Assembly: GCA_007844125.1 (NCBI GenBank)
Contig: CM017572.1
Coordinates: forward strand, 36,195,203-36,259,202
Source of the DNA: Sinonovacula constricta
Lineage: Eukaryota > Mollusca > Bivalvia > Cardiida > Solecurtidae
Reading direction: 5' to 3'
Length of the DNA: 64,000 bases
Under the pieces are notes generated by a model. It worked only from the letters and a program-made list of their open reading frames with translations. It searched no databases and had not been told where the DNA came from. The position numbers and the translations under genes were made by a program. Positions 41,201-53,200 of the stretch are shown piece after piece. The stretch's first letter is position 1. The number at the start of each line of letters is the position of its first letter.

Positions 41201-44200
41201 GATCCGGTTGTTAATTATTTGTAAGTGTTCGATTCCTGAAACCCTGATTTGGTTGTTAATTATTTGTAAGTGTTCGATTCTAGAAACCCTGATCCGGTTG
41301 TTAATTATTTGTAAGTGTTTGATTCCAGAAACCCTGATTTGGTTGTTTATTATTTGTAAGTGTTCGATTCCTGAAACCCTGATTTGGTTGTTAATTATTT
41401 GTAAGTATTCGATTCCTGAAACCCTGATTTGGTTGTTAATTGTTTGTAAGTGTTCGATTCCAGAAACCCTGATTTGCTTGTTAATTATTTGTAAGTGTTC
41501 GATTCCTGAAACCCTGATATGGTTGTTAATTATTTGTAAGTGTTCGATTCCAGAAACCCTGATTTGGTTGTAAATTATTGTAAGTGGTTCGATTTCCTGA
41601 AACCCTGATTTGGTTGTTAATTATTTGTAAGTGTTCGATTCCTGAAACCCTGGTGGTGTTAATTTTTGTAGTGAAACCCTGATTTGGTTGTTAATTATTT
41701 GTAAGTGTTCGATTCGCAGAAAAATCCCTGATATTTGGTTGTTAATTATTTGTAAGTGTTGTTCGGTCCTGAAACCTTGATATGCGGTTGTTAATTATTT
41801 GTAAGTGTTCGATTCCGAAACCCTGATTTTGTGAATATTGTAGTTTCGATCAGAAACCCTGATTGTGTAATATTGTAAGTGTTCGACTCCAGAAACCCTG
41901 ATTTGGTTGTTAATTATTTGTAAATGTTCGATCTCTGAAACCCTGATTTGGTTGTTATTTATTTGTAAGTGTTCGATTCCTGAAACCCTGATTTGGTTGT
42001 TAATTATTTGTAAGTGTTCGATTCCAGAAACCCTGATTGGTTGTTAATCATTTGTAAGTGTTCGATTCAGAAACCCTGATTTGGTGTTATTATTTGTGAG
42101 TGTTCGATTCCAGAAACCCTGATTTGGTTGTTTATTATTTGTAAGTGTTCGATTCCTGAAACCCTGATTTGGTTGTTAATTATTCGTAAGTGTTCTATTC
42201 CAGAACCTTGATTTGGTTGTTAATTATTTGTAAGTGTTCGATTCCAGAAACCCTGATTTGGTTGTTAATTATTTGTAAGTGTTCGATTCCAGAAACCCTG
42301 ATTTGGTTGTTAATTATTCGTAAGTGTTCGATTCCAGAAACCCTGATTTGGGTTGTTAATTATTTGTAAGTGTTCGATTCCTGAAACCCTGATTTGGTTG
42401 TTAATTATTTGTAAGTGTTCGATTCCTGAAACCCTGATTTGGTTGTTAATTATTTGTGAGGGTTCGATTCCAGAAACCTTGATTTGGCTGTTAATTATTT
42501 GTAAGTGTTCGATTCCAGAAACCCTGATTTGGTTGTTAATTATTTGTAAGTGTTTCGATTCCTGAAACCCTGATTTGGTTGTTAATTATTCGTAAGTGTT
42601 CGATTCCAGAAACCTTGATTTGGTTGTTAATTATTTGTAAGTGTTCGATTCCTGAAACCCTGATTTGATTGTTAATTATTTGTAAGTGTTCGATTCCAGA
42701 AACCCTGATTTGGTTGTTAATTATTTGTAAGTGTTCGATTCCTGAAACCCTGATTTGGTTGTAAATTATTTGTAAGTGTTCGATTCCTAAAACCCTGATT
42801 TGGTTGTTAATTATTTGTAAGTGTTCTATTCCAGAAACCCTGATATGGTTGTTAATTATTTGTAAGTGTTCGATTCCTGAAACCCTGATTCGATTGTTAA
42901 TTATTTGTAAGTGTTCGATTCCAGAAACCCTGATTCGGTTGTTAATTATTTGTAAGTGTTCGACTCCAGAAACCCTGATTTGGTTGTTAATTATTTGTAA
43001 ATGTTCGATTCCTGAAACCCTGATTTGGTTGTTAATTATTTGTAAGTGTTCGATTCTAGAAACCCTGATCCGGTTGTTAATTATTTGTAAGTGTTCGATT
43101 CCAGAAACCCTGATTTGATTGTTAATAATTTGTAAGTGTTCGATTCCAGAAACCCTGATTTGATTGTTAAATGTTTGTAAGTGTTCGATTCCAGAAACCC
43201 TGTTTTGGTTGTTAAATATTTGTAAGTGTTCGATTCCTGAAACCCTGATTTGGTTGTTAATTATTTGTAAGTGTTCGATTCCAGAAACCCTGATTTGGTT
43301 GTTAATTATTTGTAAGTGTTCGATTCCTGAAACCCTGATTTGGTTGTTAATTATTTGTAAGTGTTCGATTCCAGAAACCCTGATTTGGTTGTTAATTATT
43401 TGTAAGTGTTCGATTCTAGAAACCCTGATTTGGTTGTTAATTATTTGTGAGTGTTCGATTCCTGAAACCCTGATTTGGTTGTTAATTATTTGTGAGTGTT
43501 AGATTCCAGAAACCCTGATATGGTTGTTAATTATTTGTAAGTGTTCGATTCCTGAAACCCTGATTTGGTTGTTAATTATTTGTAAGTGTTCGATTCCAGA
43601 AACCCTGATCCGGTTGTTAATTATTTGTAAGTGTTCGATTCCTGAAACCCTGATTTGGTTGTTAATTATTTGTAAGTGTTCGATTCTAGAAACCCTGATC
43701 CGGTTGTTAATTATTTGTAAGTGTTCGATTCCAGAAACCCTGATTTGGTTGTTTATTATTTGTAAGTGTTCGATTCCTGAAACCCTGATTTGGTTGTTAA
43801 TTATTTGTAAGTATTCGATTCCTGAAACCCTGATTTGGTTGTTAATTATTTGTAAGTGTTCGATTCCAGAAACCCTGATTTGCTTGTTAATTATTTGTAA
43901 GTGTTCGATTCCTGAAACCCTGATATGGTTGTTAATTATTTGTAAGTGTTCGATTCCAGAAACCTTGATTTGGTTGTTAATTATTTGTAAGTGTTCGATT
44001 CCTGAAACCCTGATTTGGTTGTAAATTATTTGTAAGTGTTCGATTCCTGAAACCCTGATTTGGTTGTTAATTATTTGTAAGTGTTCGATTCCAGAAACCC
44101 TGATATGGTTGTTAATTATTTGTAAGTGTTCGATTCCTGAAACCCTGATTCGATTGTTAATTATTTGTAAGTGTTCGATTCCAGAAACCCTGATTTGGTT

Positions 44201-47200
44201 GTTAATTATTTGTAAGTGTTCGACTCCAGAAACCCTGATCCGGTTGTTAATTATTTGTAAGTGTTCGATTCCTGAAACCCTGATTTGGTTGTTAATTATT
44301 TGTAAGTGTTCGATTCCAGAAACCCTGATTTGGTTGTTAATTATTTGTAAGTGTTCGATTCCTGAAACCCTGATTTGGTTGTTTATTATTCGTAAGTGTT
44401 CGATTCCTGAAACCCTGATTTGGTTGTTAATTATTTGTGAGTGTTCGATTCCAGAAACCCTGATTAGGTTGTTAATTATTTGTAAGTGTTCGATTCCTGA
44501 ACCCCTGATTTGGTTGTTAATTATTTGTAAGTGTTCGATTCCTGAAACCCTGATTTGGTTGTTAATTATTTGTAAGTGTTCGATTCCAGAAACCCCGATT
44601 TGGTTGTTAATTATTTGTGAGTGTTCGATTCCAGAAACCCTGATCCGGTTGTTAATCATTTGTAAGTGTTCGATTCCAGAAACCCTGATTTGGTTGTTAA
44701 TTATTTGTGAGTGTTCGATTCCAGAAACCCTGATCCGGTTGTTAATCATTTGTAAGTGTTCGATTCCAGAAACCCTGATTTGGTTGTTAATTATTTGTGA
44801 GTGTTCGATTCCAGAAACCCTGATTTGGTTGTTAATTATTTGTAAGTGTTCGATTCCTGAAACCCTGATTTGGTTGTTAATTATTCGTAAGTGTTCGATT
44901 CCAGAAACCTTGATTTGGTTGTTAATTATTTGTAAGTGTTCGATTCCAGAAACCCTGATTTGGTTGTTAATTATTTGTAAGTGTTCGATTCCAGAAACCC
45001 TGATTTGGTTGTTAATTATTCGTAAGTGTTCGATTCCAGAAACCTTGATTTGGTTGTTAATTATTTGTAAGTGTTCGATTCCAGAAACCCTGATTTGGTT
45101 GTTAATTATTTGTAAGTGTTCGATTCCTGAAACCCTGATTTGGTTGTTAATTATTTGTAAGTGTTCGATTCCTGAAACCCTGATTTGGTTGTTAATTATT
45201 TGTGAGGGTTCGATTCCAGAAACCTTGATTTGGTTGTTAATTTTTTGTAAGTGTTCGATTCCTGAAACCCTGATTTGATTGTTAATTATTTGTAAGTGTT
45301 CGATTCCAGAAACCCTGATTTGGTTGTTAATTATTTGTAAGTGTTCGATTCCTGAATCCCTGATATGGTTGTTAATTATTTGTAAGTGTTCGATTCCAGA
45401 AACCCTGATTTGGTTGTTAATTATTTGTAAGTGTTCGATTCCTGAAACCCTGATTTGGTTGTAAATTATTTGTAAGTGTTCGATTCCTGAAACCCTGATT
45501 TGGTTGTTAATTATTTGTAAGTGTTCGATTCCAGAAACCCTGATATGGTTGTTAATTATTTGTAAGTGTTCGATTCCTGAAACCCTGATTCGATTGTTAA
45601 TTATTTGTAAGTGTTTGATTCCAGAAACCCTGATTCGGTTGTTAATTATTTGTAAGTGTTCGACTCCAGAAACCCTGATTTGGTTGTTAATTATTTGTAA
45701 ATGTTCGATTCCTGAAACCCTGATTTGGTTGTTAATTATTTGTAAGTGTTCGATTCTAGAAACCCTGATCCGGTTGTTAATTATTTGTAAGTGTTCGATT
45801 CCAGAAACCCTGATTTGATTGTTAATAATTTGTAAGTGTTCGATTCCAGAAACCCTGATTTGATTGTTAAATGTTTGTAAGTGTTCGATTCCAGAAACCC
45901 TGTTTTGGTTGTTAAATATTTGTAAGTGTTCGATTCCTGAAACCCTGATTTGGTTGTTAATTATTTGTAAGTGTTCGATTCCAGAAACCCTGATTTGGTT
46001 GTTAATTATTTGTAAGTGTTCGATTCCTGAAACCCTGATTTGGTTGTTAATTATTTGTAAGTGTTCGATTCCAGAAACCCTTATTTGGTTGTTAATTATT
46101 TGTATGTGTTCGATTCTAGAAACCCTGATTTGGTTGTTAATTATTTGTGAGTGTTCGATTCCTGAAACCCTGATTTGGTTGTTAATTATTTGTGAGTGTT
46201 AGATTCCAGAAACCCTGATATGGTTGTTAATTATTTGTAAGTGTTCGATTCCTGAAACCCTGATTTGGTTGTTAATTATTTGTAAGTGTTCGATTCCAGA
46301 AACCCTGATCCGGTTGTTAATTATTTGTAAGTGTTCGATTCCTGAAACCCTGATTTGGTTGTTAATTATTTGTAAGTGTTCGATTCTAGAAACCCTGATC
46401 CGGTTGTTAATTATTTGTAAGTGTTCGATTCCAGAAACCCTGATTTGGTTGTTTATTATTTGTAAGTGTTCGATTCCTGAAACCCTGATTTGGTTGTTAA
46501 TTATTTGTAAGTATTCGATTCCTGAAACCCTGATTTGGTTGTTAATTATTTGTAAGTGTTCGATTCCAGAAACCCTGATTTGCTTGTTAATTATTTGTAA
46601 GTGTTCGATTCCTGAAACCCTGATATGGTTGTTAATTATTTGTAAGTGTTCGATTCCAGAAACCCTGATTTGGTTGTTAATTATTTGTAAGTGTTCGATT
46701 CCTGAAACCCTGATTTGGTTGTAAATTATTTGTAATTGTTCGATTCCTGAAACCCTTATTTGGTTGTTAATTATTTGTAAGTGTTCGATTCCAGAAACCC
46801 TGATATGGTTGTTAATTATTTGTAAGTGTTCGATTCCTGAAACCCTGATTCGATTGTTAATTATTTGTAAGTGTTCGATTCCAGAAACCCTGATTTGGTT
46901 GTTAATTATTTGTAAGTGTTCGACTACAGAAACCCTGATTTGGTTGTTAATTATTTGTAAATGTTCGATTCCTGAAACCCTGATTTGGTTGTTAATTATT
47001 TGTAAGTGTTCGATTCCTGAAACCCTGATTTGGTTGTTAATTATTTGTAAGTGTTCGATTCCAGAAACCCTGATTTGGTTGTTAATTATTTGTAAGTGTT
47101 CGATTCCTGAAACCCTGATTTGGTTGTTTATTATTCGTAAGTGTTCGATTCCTGAAACCCTGATTTGGTTGTTAATTATTTGTGAGTGTTCGATTCCAGA

Positions 47201-50200
47201 AACCCTGATTAGGTTGTTAATTATTTGTAAGTGTTCGATTCCTGAACCCCTGATTTGGTTGTTAATTATTTGTAAGTGTTCGATTCCTGAAACCCTGATT
47301 TGGTTGTTAATTATTTGTAAGTGTTCGATTCCAGAAACCCCGATTTGGTTGTTAATTATTTGTGAGTGTTCGATTCCAGAAACCCTGATCCGGTTGTTAA
47401 TCATTTGTAAGTGTTCGATTCCAGAAACCCTGATTTGGTTGTTAATTATTTGTGAGTGTTCGATTCCAGAAACCCTGATTTGGTTGTTAATTATTTGTAA
47501 GTGTTCGATTCCAGAAACCCTGATTTGGTTGTTAATTATTCGTAAGTGTTCGATTCCTGAAACCCTGATTTGGTTGTTAATTATTCGTAAGTGTTCGATT
47601 CCAGAAACCCTGATTTGATTGTTTATTATTTGTAAGCAACTAATATTCATGTCACTTTGAACATTTTTGCAACTAAACGTAGATGAGATCAAACTCAAAC
47701 TTATTCGTAACGAGTTTGTATTGAGAAATGACTCCGTTCATGTTACTGCCTAAATATTATTAATTTTAATGCAAACACGTCTCTTTATTTACCTCTTTTT
47801 ACGTTGGATATGTCGTCGTTGTTACGCTTAAACCACTTCCGTTAATAAAATTGGTCATTATTGCAGAACGAGGCTGTTGCCTCGTTTAAGATACAATAGG
47901 GCGCGGGTTTAATCCCAAGCCTCGAACACCTTATTGTTAAAATGGCATTTTCGTAGAAAAGCAGCTTTGCTTGCTCCCAGCTTACAAAAAAAATATGAAT
48001 ATTGCATCATATTCTAAAATTACAAAAGGAACAAGACCAAGGTATTTATATGTCAGTCAAATGTAAAAGTTATAGCAAAACTGTGATGAGGCAATAAAAA
48101 GTAGATAAAACCCAACAGTTACCGTCTTGGATTGTGGATAGTTCTACGACTGGTCGATACAATAGTTTGTTTCAAACATTTCAACTTTCAGGTTGTACTG
48201 TTTACACGCTTCGTGCATTGACTAGCGTTCAACCGGGATGTGTTCACTTCGACTACATAGCCGGCCAAGTCGACCCGAGGTTCTGTGTCCGGCAGTGTAT
48301 GGATACTCCGGGATGTCGGGCTAACCTTCAAGTCGGCGAAGAGTGTTTCCTTTACCAGTGCAGCAACTACACGAGTGCATTAAGTTCCATCGATGCTTTG
48401 TATATCCGAGAGTGTCAGAAACGTAAGTAATTAAAGGATCCACGTTTTGTTTCCAGTTTGTTTAGGGACATGCTAAAACCGTTACTTCTCCAGTACCACC
48501 CCATTACATCTCCGTTAGTTTGTGGGAGGGGGGTTTGGAGGGGTAGTGTGAGTGGCGGGTCCCAGTACTATCAATAAATATATACAACACATTTTCTAAA
48601 TTACTGTGTAATTTGTTAAAGCATAAGCAATACATATCATACTACATAGCACAGTACATGGTTGGTACATTATTACAAAATAAATAGAAAACATTCGTAC
48701 ACATGCATATGTATGTGATGAGTGTGTGCGTGTGTGTGTGCTTGTGTGTGTGTGTTCGTGTGCGCGTATGTGTGCGTGTGTGCGTGCATGTATGTATGTA
48801 TGTATGCATGCATGCATGTTTGTATGTATGTTGTGTATATGCGCGCGTGAGCGTGTGTGGGCGCGTGCGAGCGTATGTGTGTGCGCGTGCGTGCGTGCGT
48901 TCGTGCGCCCGCGCGCGTGTGAGTGTGTGGTTGTGTGGTTGTGTGTGTGTGTAATAACACAATTCCGTCAGAAATATGTCTTTAAAATGTAAAGTTTAAC
49001 AATACAAAACATTCTTTACAAATTCCAAGCTTTTATCGCTTTTTTATGTTCTTTACGGAAAGGAATAAATTTTCATAGTTCTAAACATTCGATCAGATGT
49101 TTTCTTATCTCTTTCTCTCTGAGTACGTGGTTATATTTATTATTAAAATTATTATTATTATTATTATATCCCCTACACATTAATTGATATATTATTACAT
49201 TTTTAATAATAACCTAAATGTAAATATATAAATAATCGTATGTTACATGTATCAATTGTTGGTTTCAAAAAAATTGAGAAGGTGCGGGGAGAGCCTGTGC
49301 ATTAAACTGTTCTATTGTGTACATCGATTCGATGGCAATCAGATTTAGACATTGATCATAAGTTTTGTTTTAGACATGTGTAGTAGTGTCCAAAACACAG
49401 TTGTCTCCCGCTATTTAAGTCAGGCGCCTTGAGTACAACACACAATTATTTCCCGATATTTTAGTCAGTTATGATGAGTCCGAAACACAGTTATTTAAGT
49501 CGTGCATGGCGACTCCAAAACACAGTTATCTGCCTCTATTAAAGTCAGTTTTGTGATGTCCAAAACACAGGTATCTTCCGCTATTTAAGTTAGTTATGTT
49601 GAGTCCAACACACAATTATCTCCCTCTATGTAAGTCATGTTTGATGACCCTATTACACAGATATCTGCCGCTATTTAAGTCAGGCTTCATCAGTCCAAAA
49701 TACTGTTATCTCCCGCTATTTAAGTCATGCACGATTAGCCCAAAACACAATTATCTCCCGCTATGATGTGTCCAAAACACAGTTATCGCCCGTTATTTAG
49801 GTCAGGCGTGATGAGTCCAAATCACAGTTATCTCCCGAAACTGCAGCCAGAAGTGCAGTTTACCTACAAGGGTCTTATTGTTGCTAATTAAGGTTAGTGT
49901 AGCCTTTAGAATGGTGCTTTCTTGATGGTGTGATTTTTTTTCTGTCAAGCATGCGCTACTCCGGTGACCCAAACCTGCCTGACTTGTGCCCAGGGCCCCG
50001 AGTGTCAATCGCCGTATGCCGTACATACTAGCTTCAGCGAAGTCGAGTGTGATACGGCGTGTGCCGGCATAGATCTCTGTCGTGGCGTCAAATATTCGAA
50101 CGGCACGTGCACCATGTATGACTGCAGTCAAGTAAAGCACGAGTATGACATGCGATTCCGACGTAAAACTTGCAATAGTGGTAAGAAAACATTGCTTTGA

Positions 50201-53200
50201 CTGTATCAAACGTGTATAAAATGTAATACACTGTTAATGTGTGCATTGTTTTGAAACATTTTGAAACAACTTATTGTTCTTAAATGGTCGAGTATGTCTT
50301 CATGCGGCTTGCGGATCAGGAGGTCGTGGGTTCCAACCCCGGCCGGGTCAAACCAAAGACTTTAAAGTTGGTAGTAGTGGCTTCCCTACTAACTCTCGGG
50401 GCTAAGGGGACAGAATTATGTCTGACTTGTCGGTGTCAGTATAATGGACCGGCCGGGTTCAGTCCCTCATACGTGCCCCTGTGCTTTAATGATAGAAATG
50501 TCGCTGCACAGTATCGGCACGACCTCCCGATCTGCAAGCCGACACTCTACCACCATATTGCGGCCTGTTTTCTCTAAAGATATCGCGTCAATTAAATGTA
50601 TTTTTGCTAAAACTTGTACATGTATATAAAGTATTTGATGTATTCATATAATAAGTATTTAATGTATTTTGTAAGATAATTGCCAGTTTGAATCTGTTTA
50701 ACAGACTGCCCTCTATACGAGGTATATTCCACTAAGGGTTACAAAGGCGGTTGCCCAACACTGTTCACGGAGTTCTTTATGTACAGCCCCGAGATATGCA
50801 TGGAGCGTTGTCTAGAAGTACCCGGATGCAGAGCTATCTCCTTTAAATCCACCACGTGTACATTTCACGCGTGTGACTGCAGCCTGCCATCAGGGAGATC
50901 TTCAGACGTCTTCATGTGGAGATACTGTCTACCCGGTATGCACCTTACTAAGTACAACAAGAGAGAATTGATGCAAAACTTCAAAGCTCACCGCCCAGAT
51001 CCTTTTAAACATTTTTGGGATGGGATGGGATTAGCCGGCATTTTTGCCGATACTGCGCAGCGACATTTTTATCATTATAGCACAGGTGCCCAGGGACTGA
51101 ACCCGGCCGGTCCATTATACTGACACCGACGAGCCAGGCGTAATGCTGTGCCCTTAGCGTTAGGAGGGAAGCCACTACTACCAACTTTAAAGTCTTTGGT
51201 TAGACCCGGCCGGGGTTCGAACCCACGACCTCCCGATCCGCAAGCCGTCGCTCTACCACCTGAGCTTACAACAAACCGACCCAGAAACAGCAAAAGATTG
51301 CTGTAATTTAAAGATTTATAATGCCGAATTTTCTTGTCTTTAAATTATATGCAAAAAAGAATAGTCCTTACACCACGGGAAAAGATCTGAATACCAACAA
51401 CAGAGCATAACATTTGACACAGTACATCCTCGTAACAAATGCAATTTAAATTGAACACAATATACATCAAGAATTTCAAGTAACAGGTACATGAAATTAT
51501 GCAGCAACAATATAAACCGCAATCTGATTTAATTCTAATATTCACCGAAGTTGAATTATAACCGAAATTTAATGCATGAATGTGCCGCACCTCACTTGTT
51601 TATAAAACAACATGGCGCCATCCATAGGACTTTTCCAGGAACAATTGCCTATAGGTTAGACGCCACTAAATAAGTTTGTTCTATATTCTTATAATAGGGA
51701 ATCGCGAAAAGATGGAAACAAATTGCACCATGACCAAGTTATGATGGACCCCCATCAGCTTCATAGACTGCGCATACCGCCAAATTGCCTGTCGGTAACC
51801 GCCAAATTTCAATGAAATATGTACTTCCTGTAAAAGTGGATCAGTCCATTATTGTGCATAGGGTTAAAGACATTCTACTTCCGGTCGGTATTTAGTGTAA
51901 CCACCCCTATAGACGCTGCGCTCAGGAGAGGATACATTCAGAAACGTAATGAAGAATATTCGGTGTAATTAGTCAACTGGATGTTGACATACATAGTTCT
52001 TAAAAATACACAGTAAAAATGTTTTGAACGTCCCGATGGGCATACAGAAATCTTATCGAAAAAAGACATTAAATTAGAACGATAATGACCATTAGAGGAT
52101 CAAAATTCTCTGAAACCAATTTTACCAACCATACCATCAGAATTTGAAAGATCAAATGACTCCCCCTGTCTAAAACTAATACAGATGTTTATCATTTTCT
52201 AGGTTAATGTTTTACTAGTGTTACATATGCTCGGAAAATGTAAATTTCGATTTTCCGCAATTACTATCTAAATAGGTCTTATTAAACGAAAATATGCGAA
52301 AACGGTTTTTATAAAGTTATTTCTGTACTTAAAGCTATATCGTGTACGTACTAGCAACGGTAATAGTATTTAACTTGCATAAAAATGGTTCATTTTGTAG
52401 GTGTCCGTCATTTCTTTTTTATCCCATTTGTTTCAACATCAGTTACATCTTCATTTCGAAAGTTAAGTAATAAGCAGAACACACTTAAACTGAGTGACCG
52501 AAAGCGTTATGCATCACGCTGTCTGATTGACTGTTATAAAAATAGTATTTGGGGAAAACCATTCTCGTTTACAGACGGTATTTGGGGGCCGTCATCAGAT
52601 CTTACATTTAGTAAAGTCTGTCTTTAGTGAGATTGGTTTAGTTTTTAAACATAGTAACGTCATGCCTGTTGTTTCAGGATTGGAAACCCGAACAGATCTG
52701 ACGGAATACATTGCCAACACGTCTCTGAATGTCCAAGACTACTACCCCAAGGCTTTCGCCGACTGTTCAACCTTCGTGTTTACAACCCCGGCTACAACCA
52801 CCACCACAACACTACCGTCATTCAGTAAGGATGGATGTTGCTTGATTTTTTCATCACATTTGCAATAAGAAAATACAACACGGTCTTGTGAGCATTGTTA
52901 CATACCTTAAACTTTGAAAAAGGCACGGGACAAAGGTATTTAAATGCCAAATACAAAACTGTTACGGGACACAGACAATCGATCAATTACCGCATTGGAA
53001 CAGTTAGTCGGCAAGAATTAATTGCAATAGCAGGTTGCACAATTCTTTGTTGGAAACGGCACCTTTAAGATTATCACTTGGTCACTCTGTGGAGCTACTC
53101 TAGGCCATCCTCATCACATAATTCACACCTTAACGAACAATTAAAACAAAAGGTGTAAACAAAATGCTAACCTGAATTTCCCGTAAGGCTCCGTTTCACC

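Noticed and set aside
39379..47698. Long open frames on both strands (up to 404 and 499 codons) made of 15-residue repeats
   Set aside because: The repeat is 45 bp, a multiple of three, and lacks stops in these frames, so openness is automatic. It lies inside an intron of the plus-strand gene and has no splice or promoter evidence.
48596..48992. His/Thr-rich and Cys/Val-rich frames
   Set aside because: Translation of a compound GT/CA microsatellite. The 57065-57374 and 31986-32354 frames were rejected for the same reason.
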